NCBI GenBank assembly: GCA_937916365.1
Contig: CALFSY010000138.1
Coordinates: 1-22,407 of the forward strand
Direction of reading: 5' to 3'
Source of the DNA: an uncultured Jannaschia sp.
GTDB taxonomy: Bacteria > Pseudomonadota > Alphaproteobacteria > Rhodobacterales > Rhodobacteraceae
DNA: 22,407 bases
Shown: positions 1-6,652 of the stretch, piece after piece
How the letters are laid out: the number at the start of each line of letters is the position of its first letter
How positions within the stretch are numbered: position 1 is the first letter of the stretch
The notes under the pieces: model-generated
Told to the model about the DNA's origin: nothing
What the model saw: only the letters and a program-made list of their open reading frames with translations
Databases searched by the model: none
Translations under genes and position numbers: made by a program

Positions 1-1
1 T

Positions 2-91
2 GCGCAGATGCAGGGGGCAGACCTGCGCGAGGCGCAGATGCAGGGGGCAGACCTGATCAGGGCGCAGATGCAGGGGGCAGACCTGCGCTGG
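2..91 (+). repeat. Three 30-bp tandem repeats inside the pentapeptide gene
   Basis: Units occupy 2-31, 32-61 and 62-91. The first 24 bases of each unit are identical and only the last 6 differ. Each unit encodes ten residues, i.e. two pentapeptides. The array probably continues beyond the left edge. Identity at the DNA level points to recent duplication by slippage or unequal exchange. Confidence 0.9.
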
Positions 92-424
92 GCACGATTT
101 GACGCTGAAACAAATCTAATCCACGCAACCCTTGACCATGCGATGGCAAAAGATGTGGATCTGGCCCAGTCCCAATTTGACCCATCCCAAATCGCGGCGA
201 TGTTTGGCGATGCCAGTGTTGCGTTGCCGCCCGGCCTGTCCCGCCCGGCGCATTGGCCCGATGTGGATTTGGCTTGGAATTCCTATTCCATCGAATATCG
301 GGCATGGCGGGATCATCCCGATACCTATGATTGGCCCGCGCGCAAAGCGTTGTATCGGCAAGGGGATGATGGCACCTGGGTTCGCAAACCCACGGCGGCG
401 GATGCGCCCGACGATTCCGCATAA
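2..424 (+). CDS. Pentapeptide-repeat protein, 3' end (5' end outside window)
   Basis: The reading frame is open to the left edge, so this is the C-terminal 140 or so residues of a longer protein. It begins with three decapeptides of the form AQMQGADLxx, i.e. tandem A(D/N)LxX pentapeptides that fold as a right-handed quadrilateral beta-helix. The repeats decay (ETNLIHATLDHA, DVDLAQSQF) into a non-repeat tail containing FGDASVALPPG and RPAHWP. I recognise that tail from pentapeptide proteins of Rhodobacterales, some of which carry membrane segments at the N-terminus; this cannot be checked here. The ATG at 8 lies inside a repeat and is not a credible start. Molecular function is unknown. The gene converges on the OmpA-domain gene. 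Confidence 0.8.
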   Translation, partial: AQMQGADLREAQMQGADLIRAQMQGADLRWARFDAETNLIHATLDHAMAKDVDLAQSQFDPSQIAAMFGDASVALPPGLSRPAHWPDVDLAWNSYSIEYRAWRDHPDTYDWPARKALYRQGDDGTWVRKPTAADAPDDSA

Positions 425-456
425 AGCCCGCGTCAGGGCGCGCGCACTGTGCCGTG

Positions 457-479
457 CCTTTTGGCAAGGTGGCAAAAGG
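457..479. terminator. Weak hairpin between convergent genes
   Basis: CCTTTTG (457-463) is complementary to CAAAAGG (473-479) with a 9-base loop, in the 139-base gap between two convergent genes. There is no T-run on either side, so a terminator role is only suggested by position. The rest of the gap (425-563) shows nothing else I can name. Confidence 0.25.
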
Positions 480-563
480 GCGATGTAGGAGGGGGCAGCA
501 GGCCCGCGTTAGGGGTAGGGGGGTATGATGCTTGCGCCGCCCGCACGCCGAACCCTTTGCGAT

Positions 564-1493
564 TTATTCCGCGTCGATCAACACGGCCTCAACCCGCCGG
601 TTGGCGGTGCGGCCCTGTTCGGTGGTGTTGGGCGCGCGGGGGGATAAAAACCCGATCCCCTGCGCCGTGATTTGCCCCGCATCGGCGCCGAAGTCATTGA
701 CCAAGGCATCGCGCACGGCCCAGGCGCGCGCGCGGCTAAGCGATAGGTTGGGGTCCAACGGGCCCACGGCATCGGAATGGCCCACCAACACAATGCGCCG
801 CGTGGGGTTTTCGGCCAAAAATCCGGCCAATATGCCCAGGCTGCCGTAAACCCCGTTGGCCAACGTGGCCGAGCCGGGATCGAACGTTAGATCATCCAAC
901 GGCGCGTGGCCGTCGCGGCGCAGCGTGGCGATTAGATCATCGGGCGTGGTGGCCGCAGGTTCCGCCCGGGTGGAAGGCGTAACCTCAACCCCCCGCGCGC
1001 CGGGGGGGGCGACCATGGCCAGGTGGGCATAGGTGTGTTGCCCGCCGCGTGATAGCGTCAGCGCCAGGGTTGTGGTGTCTGCCCCGTCATGTTTTTGGGC
1101 GGTGAGGTATTGGAAATCGCCCAAATCCACGTGCATATCGGGGCCTTCGGCGATGGGCAGACCATAGCGAAAATCAAACCCGCCGCACACCCGATCCGCG
1201 CAGGTGAACCCGATATCATACCCTTGGTCACGCAGTTGGGTGCGCAATAGATCCAACACAACGATGGGCGCGCCCGCAGTCGCGGGGATATGCCACACCT
1301 GTTGGCGCACCGCGCCTTCGACACGGGCGGTGGGAATGTTACCATCGGCATAAGGGCCGCGCGCAATCAGATGATGCCCCGGTTGCGGGCCATTATTTTG
1401 CACCAATGCGGCCCCATCGGGCCAGGCCAGATCTTGCCCAACCGCAGGCGCGGGGACAACCAAACACATAAAAACAGTCAAAATTCGGTGCAT
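564..1493 (-). CDS. OmpA-family protein with C-terminal peptidoglycan-binding domain
   Basis: The 309-residue protein starts with a Sec-type signal peptide (about residues 1-19, ending PAPAVG). A region of unknown fold (about 20-180) follows, containing C98 and C103, which could form a disulfide in the periplasm. From about 195 to 305 it has an OmpA-like domain: TFDPGSATL, then LVGHSDAVG with D241, NLSLSRARAWAV with R256, and the closing TANRRVEAVLI. In this family the Asp and Arg bind the diaminopimelate of peptidoglycan. There is no lipobox cysteine, so it is probably a soluble periplasmic or envelope-associated protein tethered to the wall rather than a lipoprotein like Pal. A short AAGG lies close to the ATG. 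It is transcribed away from the aldolase-like gene. The N-terminal part is not assigned to a family. Confidence 0.85.
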   Translation of the reverse strand: MHRILTVFMCLVVPAPAVGQDLAWPDGAALVQNNGPQPGHHLIARGPYADGNIPTARVEGAVRQQVWHIPATAGAPIVVLDLLRTQLRDQGYDIGFTCADRVCGGFDFRYGLPIAEGPDMHVDLGDFQYLTAQKHDGADTTTLALTLSRGGQHTYAHLAMVAPPGARGVEVTPSTRAEPAATTPDDLIATLRRDGHAPLDDLTFDPGSATLANGVYGSLGILAGFLAENPTRRIVLVGHSDAVGPLDPNLSLSRARAWAVRDALVNDFGADAGQITAQGIGFLSPRAPNTTEQGRTANRRVEAVLIDAE

Positions 1494-1543
1494 ATGCCTT
1501 ACATACCTGCCGGTTTATTTGTTGTTATTTTTCACGACTATGG

Positions 1544-1572
1544 CACATATTTAACGTTTAATAAAGTGTAAA
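1544..1572 (-). promoter_or_regulatory. Candidate promoter for the OmpA-family gene
   Basis: On the minus strand TTTACA (1567-1572) and TATGTG (1544-1549) are separated by 17 bases in an AT-rich stretch about 50 bases ahead of the start codon. The -35 is a good sigma70 match and the -10 is poor. It is a visual match only. Confidence 0.3.
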
Positions 1573-1703
1573 AAGCGTAACGTCATCGTGTATCACGGTT
1601 TTTGCCTTTGATATGCCCACCACGTTATCACCACATTGCCATGGCATAGGTGCAATTTTGTCGATAAAATTGGCAAGATGTGATAGCCAACATATGATCG
1701 CAC

Positions 1704-1724
1704 GATGTGGTCTTGGCCCACATC
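1704..1724. promoter_or_regulatory. Inverted repeat ahead of the aldolase-like gene
   Basis: GATGTGG (1704-1710) and CCACATC (1718-1724) form a perfect 7-base inverted repeat with a 7-base spacer. It ends 20 bases before the start codon at 1745. It could be a dyad operator or a leader hairpin next to the ribosome binding site. A second short palindrome (AATTTT, six bases, AAAATT) lies upstream near 1656-1675. Confidence 0.35.
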
Positions 1725-1744
1725 ACAACCAAACGGGGGTTTTC

Positions 1745-2470
1745 ATGGATCATGCCGAAACGCGCGCGGCCCTTGCGGTTGCGTTCCGTTGGACAGCACG
1801 CGAAAATATGCACGAAGGTGTTGCCAATCATTTTTCCATGGTTGTTAACAACGATGGCACGGAGTTTTTGATCAATCCAAAACGGCATTTCAGCCGGATG
1901 CGTGCCTCTGACCTATGGGTTGTTAACGCCAACGATCCCGATAGTGCCCAGGGCGATGATGCGCCCGATCCCACGGCGTGGGGTCTACACGCCGGTTTAC
2001 ATCGCCATGTGCCCCATGCGCGGTGTGCGATGCACGTGCATTCAACCTATGCCACGGTGCTGGCCACCTTAACCGATAGCCGCCTACCGCCCATCGACCA
2101 ATCCACGGCGATGTTTTACAACCGGCATGTGATTGACGAAAACTATGGCGGCCTCGCGTTAGAGGAGGAAGGCGCGCGGTGCGCCCGATTGTTTCAGGAC
2201 CCATCGGTGCGCACAATGGTCATGGGCAATCACGGGGTTTTGTTTATCGGCGAATCGGTGGCCGAAACCTTTATGCGGATGTATTATTTTGAACGGGCGG
2301 CGCGCACCTATGTGATTGCGTTATCAACCGGGCGCCCCTTGCGGGAAATGCCCCATGACGTGGCCGAATTAACCGCCCGCCAACAAGAAGGCGATGCACA
2401 GGTCGAGGCCGATTTTTTGAACGGTATGCGCGCGGTGTTAGAGGCCGAAACCCCCGATTATAAACACTAA
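1745..2470 (+). CDS. Class II aldolase/adducin-domain protein of unknown substrate
   Basis: The 241-residue protein covers a whole class II aldolase/adducin domain. Zinc ligands are visible: H97 and H99 in CAMHVHSTYAT, and H163 in MGNHGVLFIGE. The position of the catalytic Glu of fuculose-phosphate aldolase (19 residues before the first His; SSEW in FucA) is Ala78 here (PTAWGLH). The enzyme is therefore unlikely to be a standard sugar-phosphate aldolase. The PTAW-IH type is a widespread proteobacterial subgroup whose function I do not know. I chose the ATG at 1745 because a purine-rich GGGGG precedes it and homology begins at once; the frame extends upstream to 1613 with sequence that does not resemble the family. 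It is divergent from the OmpA gene and about 70 bases ahead of mtgA. Confidence 0.82.
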   Translation: MDHAETRAALAVAFRWTARENMHEGVANHFSMVVNNDGTEFLINPKRHFSRMRASDLWVVNANDPDSAQGDDAPDPTAWGLHAGLHRHVPHARCAMHVHSTYATVLATLTDSRLPPIDQSTAMFYNRHVIDENYGGLALEEEGARCARLFQDPSVRTMVMGNHGVLFIGESVAETFMRMYYFERAARTYVIALSTGRPLREMPHDVAELTARQQEGDAQVEADFLNGMRAVLEAETPDYKH

Positions 2471-2537
2471 TCACCCGCCCAAGCGATCATCAACCGGCTG
2501 TAAACGTTGTCTGTAACATATGCGAAGGGGGCATCAT

Positions 2538-3257
2538 ATGCGCACCACACGGCGCGCACGTTCCGGCGCAATCAGGGCACGATTGCGGCGGTTGATATGG
2601 CGATGGGGTGTTAGGATTGGCCTGCTTCTGACGCTTTGGGTCGCATTTTATGCGGTGTTTCCTGTGCCCACCACACCCTATATCGTGGCCGAATCGCGCC
2701 GTTTGGGCGGTGGTGTTGAACGCGAATGGGCGGCGATGTCCGATATATCCCTCCATTTGCAACGCGCTGTTGTGGCCGCCGAGGATGCGAATTTTTGCCA
2801 CCATTGGGGGTTTGACATGGGCGCAATCCGCACGGTAATTGCCGATGGCGGATCGCGGGGGGCATCCACCATTACCCAACAAACTGTCAAAAACGTGTTC
2901 CTATGGCATGGCCGCAGTTGGGTGAGAAAAGCGATTGAGGCAATGATAACCCCATTGACAGAATTGATTTGGTCCAAATCCCGCATTTTGGAAATTTATC
3001 TAAACGTCGCAGAATTTGGCGAAGGTATTTTTGGGGTTGAGGCCGCCGCGCAGCATTATTTTAACCGATCAGCGGCGGCCATTGGCCCACGCGAAGCCGC
3101 GCTTTTGGCCGCAATTTTACCCGCCCCTAGGGTGCGCTCGCCCGCTGCCCCTTCGGCTTGGGTGGTTACACGGGCGGCGGCGATTGCCGATGGGGCGGCC
3201 ACAATCCACGCCGATGGACGCGATCGTTGTTTTGTGAATGAAGCGAACAGGAATTGA
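2538..3257 (+). CDS. mtgA: Monofunctional biosynthetic peptidoglycan glycosyltransferase
   Basis: MtgA polymerises lipid II into glycan strands at the periplasmic face of the inner membrane, without a transpeptidase domain. The 239-residue protein has a basic N-terminus, one membrane segment (about 25-41) and a complete GT51 domain. Motif 1 is AAEDANFCHHWGFD with catalytic E82. Then follow GASTITQQTVKN, RKAIEAM and KSRILEIYLNVAEFG with the second catalytic Glu, E142. The length is normal for MtgA. The ATG at 2538 is chosen over 2520 because AAGGGGG sits at 2525-2531 with correct spacing, whereas 2520 has no ribosome binding site. It may share a transcript with the preceding gene. Confidence 0.93.
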   Translation: MRTTRRARSGAIRARLRRLIWRWGVRIGLLLTLWVAFYAVFPVPTTPYIVAESRRLGGGVEREWAAMSDISLHLQRAVVAAEDANFCHHWGFDMGAIRTVIADGGSRGASTITQQTVKNVFLWHGRSWVRKAIEAMITPLTELIWSKSRILEIYLNVAEFGEGIFGVEAAAQHYFNRSAAAIGPREAALLAAILPAPRVRSPAAPSAWVVTRAAAIADGAATIHADGRDRCFVNEANRN

Positions 3258-3322
3258 TTTGCCTGACCGATTTGCGCCATGAAGGGGGATAAATCAATCT
3301 TACCTATCTATGACATGTGCCT

Positions 3323-3988
3323 ATGACCCGTTTGTATCATTTTGCTTTGTCCCCCTTTTGCCGCAAGGTTCGGTTAACGTTGGCCGAAAAAAAGATCGAT
3401 GTTGAACTTGTCGATGAACGGTATTGGCAACCTACGAATGAATTTTTACGCCGCAATCCGGCCGGTCAGGTGCCGGTTTTGAAAATTGATGGTATGATGC
3501 TGGCCGAATCCACGGCGATTTGCGAATATGTCAATGAAACGGTTTCCGAACCCCCGTTAATGCCGCGTGATCCCAAAGACCGGGCCGAGGTGCGGCGTAT
3601 GGTGGGGTGGTTTGACACCAAATTTCATAACGAGGTGACGGCGAATTTGCTGTATGAACGGGTGCATAAAAAAATCATGCGCGGGGGCTATCCCGATGGC
3701 CGTGCGGTTAAGATTGGTGCCACGCGCATCAAATATCATATTGATTATCTGACTTGGTTATTAGACCATCGCCGTTGGTTGGCCGGTGATCGGCTAAGCC
3801 TGGCGGATTTGGCCGCCGCAGCGCATTTTAGCTGTTTGGATTATATTTCCGATGTTGATTGGAATCGGTCCGAGGTGGTCAAAGATTGGTATGCTAAAAT
3901 CAAATCGCGGCCTTCGTTCCGGTCGATTTTGGCCGATCAAATCCCCGGGTTTATACCCCCGCCCCACTATACGAATTTAGATTTTTGA
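3323..3988 (+). CDS. Glutathione S-transferase family protein
   Basis: The 221-residue protein has an N-terminal thioredoxin-like domain: LYHFALSPFCRKVRL with C13 at the usual active-site turn, NPAGQVPVL with cis-Pro P51, and the glutathione gamma-glutamyl-binding ES pair at 62-63 (AESTAICEYV). A helical C-terminal domain containing GDRLSLADLAAAAH (the N-capping/hydrophobic staple region) follows. The fold is clear but the substrate is not predictable. An in-frame GTG at 3317 is an alternative start two codons earlier; the ATG at 3323 fits the family N-terminus and neither has a strong ribosome binding site. The stop overlaps the queG start by four bases, which suggests translational coupling. 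The GST-queG-SDR order recurs in roseobacters to my knowledge, though a functional link is unproven. Confidence 0.9.
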   Translation: MTRLYHFALSPFCRKVRLTLAEKKIDVELVDERYWQPTNEFLRRNPAGQVPVLKIDGMMLAESTAICEYVNETVSEPPLMPRDPKDRAEVRRMVGWFDTKFHNEVTANLLYERVHKKIMRGGYPDGRAVKIGATRIKYHIDYLTWLLDHRRWLAGDRLSLADLAAAAHFSCLDYISDVDWNRSEVVKDWYAKIKSRPSFRSILADQIPGFIPPPHYTNLDF

Positions 3989-5031
3989 CGCAGCTAAAAA
4001 CAGATTTGCGCGCGGCGGCGTATGCGGCGGGGTTTGCCAAAATGGGTGTGTGCGCCCCCGATGCAATCCCACAGGCGCATACACGTTTGCGCGCGTTCGT
4101 CCATGCCGACCACCACGGAAGCATGGAATGGATGACCCAACGCATGGCCCAACGCGGGAATCCAAAAACACTTTGGCCCGCGGTGCGGTCAATCATCATG
4201 TTGGCCGATCTTTATACGCCGAAAACCGATCCGATGGCGGCGCTCAATCAACGTGATTGTGCCACGATCAGCGTTTATGCCCAAAATCGTGATTATCATG
4301 ACGTGGTGAAAAAACGGCTGAAACACGTGGGCCGTTGGTTGTTGGATGCCGCCCAGAAAGGCGGTGCACCCCATCCAGAGATCAAGGTGTTTGTGGATAC
4401 CGCGCCGGTGATGGAAAAACCACTGGCCCAGGCCGCAGGGTTGGGATGGCAGGGCAAGCATACAAATCTTTTGGCGCGTGATTTAGGAAATTGGTTTTTC
4501 CTGGGTGCAATTTTTACCACAATCCCGTTGGACCCCGATCCGCCTGCGGTGGACCATTGCGGCATGTGCCGTGCATGTTTGGATGTTTGTCCAACGGATG
4601 CGTTTCCCGCCCCGTTTCAAATGGATGCGCGCCGGTGTATTTCATATCTAACGATCGAACATAAAGGGCCGGTGGATGTAGCATTGCGCCCGAAACTGGG
4701 CAACCGGGTCTATGGGTGCGACGATTGCCTGGCCGTGTGTCCGTGGAATAAATTTGCCGTTGCGGCAGCCGAACTGCGGTATGCGGCCCGCCCCGATTTG
4801 CAAGGCCCGCCGCTTGAAACACTTGTGACACTTGATGATGCTGGATTTCGGGCGCGGTTTGCGGGCACGGCCATAAAACGTATCGGACGGGGGCGATTTG
4901 TGCGCAACGTGTTATATGCCATTGGCAATTCAGGGGAACGGCGGCTAAAATCAGTGGCCCAAAAATTGGTAGACGATGCCGATGCCGTGGTGGCCGATGC
5001 CGCGCGGTGGGCGGTGGGGCAATTATCATGA
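3985..5031 (+). CDS. queG: Epoxyqueuosine reductase
   Basis: QueG reduces epoxyqueuosine to queuosine at position 34 of tRNAs for Asp, Asn, His and Tyr, using cobalamin and two [4Fe-4S] clusters in the cytoplasm. The 348-residue protein shows VDTAPVMEKPLA (D138, the conserved acid) and GLGWQGKHTNLL. Ferredoxin-type cysteines follow: C192, C195, C198, C202 in CGMCRACLDVCP, then C218, C245, C248, C252 (CDDCLAVCPWNKFA). That completes eight ligands. The start is TTG at 3985, overlapping the GST stop (TTGA). The next ATG lies 19 codons on and would remove the conserved N-terminus. The 3' end overlaps the next gene by four bases. Confidence 0.95.
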   Translation: MTQLKTDLRAAAYAAGFAKMGVCAPDAIPQAHTRLRAFVHADHHGSMEWMTQRMAQRGNPKTLWPAVRSIIMLADLYTPKTDPMAALNQRDCATISVYAQNRDYHDVVKKRLKHVGRWLLDAAQKGGAPHPEIKVFVDTAPVMEKPLAQAAGLGWQGKHTNLLARDLGNWFFLGAIFTTIPLDPDPPAVDHCGMCRACLDVCPTDAFPAPFQMDARRCISYLTIEHKGPVDVALRPKLGNRVYGCDDCLAVCPWNKFAVAAAELRYAARPDLQGPPLETLVTLDDAGFRARFAGTAIKRIGRGRFVRNVLYAIGNSGERRLKSVAQKLVDDADAVVADAARWAVGQLS

Positions 5032-5891
5032 ATTTGTTGATTTTTGGTATGGGATATACGGCGGCGGCGGTTGTCGCGGGGGTGCCACCCAATACAGGCG
5101 GCGGTGTGCGGGGTACCACGCGCAGTGCGCAAAAGGCCGCACACCTTACCCAATCGGAAATCGACGCGCGCGTGTTTCCGGGCGATGATGTGCGGGGCGA
5201 CATCACCTGGGCCACCCATATTTTAATCACAGCAGGGCCTGAAGGCGGCAAAGATCCCGTTTTAACCCGCCTGCGCCCTGCATTTATTGACCATGCCGCG
5301 CAGTTAATGTGGGTGGGTTATCTAAGCACAACGGCGGTTTATGGCGACCATAATGGCGGTTGGGTGGATGAAACCACGCCACCCGCCCCCACAACCACCC
5401 GTGGACAGGCGCGATTGGCGGCAGAACAGGATTGGATCACCTTGTGCCATGACCATGGTTTGCCAGTGCATATATTTCGCCTGCCGGGCATATACGGGCC
5501 GGGACGCGGGCCTTTTGCCAAACTGCGCGCGGGCACGGCACGGCGGATTATCAAAGACGGGCAGGTGTTTAATCGCATCCACGTTGACGATTTGGCCCAG
5601 GCCTTGCGCGCATCAATGGCCACGCCAAACCCTGGCGCAATCTACAACATCGCTGATGACGTGCCTGCACCGCCACAGGATGTTATTACGTATGCGGCGA
5701 CACTTTTGGGGCGGCAACCGCCCCCTGCGTTGGAATATGATGTGGCCCCCATGTCCCCCATGGCGCGCGATTTTTACGCGGAATCAAAGCGCGTTGATAA
5801 CCAACGGATGAAACGGGAATTGGGGGTAAACCTGCGTTACCCCGATTATCGGGTTGGATTACACGCGGTCTTGGCGGCAGAGGAAACATAA
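5028..5891 (+). CDS. SDR-fold NAD(P)-binding protein lacking the YxxxK pair
   Basis: This 287-residue protein resembles the atypical extended SDR/epimerase group that includes YeeZ. The nucleotide-binding loop is LIFGMGYTA (G7-x-G9). Further SDR landmarks are YLSTTAVYG, FRLPGIYGPGRGPF and NRIHVDDLAQAL. Where catalytic extended SDRs have YGxxK, it reads R125-GQA-R129 followed by LAAE, so both the Tyr and Lys are replaced. Oxidoreductase or epimerase chemistry of the standard kind is doubtful; it may bind a nucleotide sugar or cofactor without that chemistry. The start is the ATG at 5028, which forms an ATGA overlap with queG and matches the family N-terminus; an upstream in-frame start at 5007 would add seven unsupported residues. 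Confidence 0.8.
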   Translation: MNLLIFGMGYTAAAVVAGVPPNTGGGVRGTTRSAQKAAHLTQSEIDARVFPGDDVRGDITWATHILITAGPEGGKDPVLTRLRPAFIDHAAQLMWVGYLSTTAVYGDHNGGWVDETTPPAPTTTRGQARLAAEQDWITLCHDHGLPVHIFRLPGIYGPGRGPFAKLRAGTARRIIKDGQVFNRIHVDDLAQALRASMATPNPGAIYNIADDVPAPPQDVITYAATLLGRQPPPALEYDVAPMSPMARDFYAESKRVDNQRMKRELGVNLRYPDYRVGLHAVLAAEET

Positions 5892-5950
5892 AGGCCCTGC
5901 GTGGCGCACTGCTCGCATAAAGCGCCCTATAAACCTCGCCTGCCCCTGCC

Positions 5951-5988
5951 GGATATGTCTCGTAAACATTGGCCGCAGGCTCATATCC
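5951..5988. promoter_or_regulatory. Spaced inverted repeat ahead of the acetylation cassette
   Basis: GGATATG (5951-5957) and CATATCC (5982-5988) are perfect inverted copies 24 bases apart, about 90 bases before the first gene of the algF-like operon. An overlapping shorter pair, CCTGC (5945-5949) and GCAGG (5975-5979), is also present. This 183-base gap must contain the operon promoter, but I could not find a convincing -35/-10 pair. An operator role is only a suggestion. Confidence 0.3.
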
Positions 5989-6074
5989 TTTTGAATACAG
6001 AGACTAAGCCAATGGGCCCTATCGTGGTGTGACCCACATGTGCGACGTGCTTTGCAACAAAAGGAGCACACGAC

Positions 6075-6647
6075 ATGTTTGGACGTTTCACCACATTCTT
6101 GGCGGCTGCGACCGCTGCGACCACCATTGAAGACGGGCTTTATGGCGCGGCTGTTCCCGCAGACGCGGTATTTGTTCGCCGGATGGATGATGGCGATGGT
6201 CCGTTGCAGGTTTTGGGGCGCCAATTTTTGGCCCATGAATTGCCCCACACCGTTTATGCCGCTATTTCCGCATCTGACCTAACAGGGGCAGACCAAGGGC
6301 GGTATTATAGTGTGATCGCGCGCCCCGACGGCACGGCGCACATCGTAGCCGAACCCCCCCGCGCAGATCGCAGCCGCGTGCATCTGATCTTGCTGAACAT
6401 GGGCACTGGCACGGCACGGATGACTGTGGCCGATGATGGTGCGGTGGTGATTAACGACACCGCCCCCATGGCGGCCAATGCGCGTGCGGTAAATCCGGTT
6501 GCCGTGACATTGCGTGTGGAAACGGCGCATGGCGCCCAAACCTTTCCTGTTACATTGCGCCGGGGGCAAAACGTAACCTTTGTGGTGACAGAGAGTGGTA
6601 TTTCGCTTGTGCCCAGCGCATTCGGTCCGGTGATTGCGGGGGAATAA
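6075..6647 (+). CDS. algF: AlgF-like periplasmic alginate/polysaccharide O-acetylation protein
   Basis: The 190-residue product has a short hydrophobic N-terminus (FTTFLAAATAA) that may be a signal peptide, and then the AlgF pattern. GLYGAAVPADAVFVR matches the ALYGP..P..SFVRV opening of AlgF. RYYSVI and VAEPP (residues 93-95) follow, then VHLILLNMG and the NPVAVTLRV core (from 140), ending in the RGQNVTFVVTESG segment. AlgF is a periplasmic adaptor needed for acetylation in Pseudomonas; it has no known catalytic residues. AAGGAG at 6061-6066 sets the ATG at 6075. It is the first gene of a four-gene string with five bases to algI. Sequence is diverged from AlgF, but position and motifs agree. 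Confidence 0.8.
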   Translation: MFGRFTTFLAAATAATTIEDGLYGAAVPADAVFVRRMDDGDGPLQVLGRQFLAHELPHTVYAAISASDLTGADQGRYYSVIARPDGTAHIVAEPPRADRSRVHLILLNMGTGTARMTVADDGAVVINDTAPMAANARAVNPVAVTLRVETAHGAQTFPVTLRRGQNVTFVVTESGISLVPSAFGPVIAGE

Positions 6648-6652
6648 GCGGT

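Noticed and set aside
2..91. Short direct repeats that might suggest a CRISPR array
   Set aside because: Units are contiguous with no unique spacers, have a period divisible by three and encode pentapeptide repeats.
1613..1744. In-frame upstream extension of the aldolase-like gene
   Set aside because: It covers a probable regulatory gap with inverted repeats and has no family homology; the ATG at 1745 has a suitable purine-rich site.
4514..5251. Open frame of 245 codons on the minus strand across queG and the SDR gene
   Set aside because: It is antisense to two well-supported genes, rich in Pro/Arg/His as expected of a shadow frame, with no domain.
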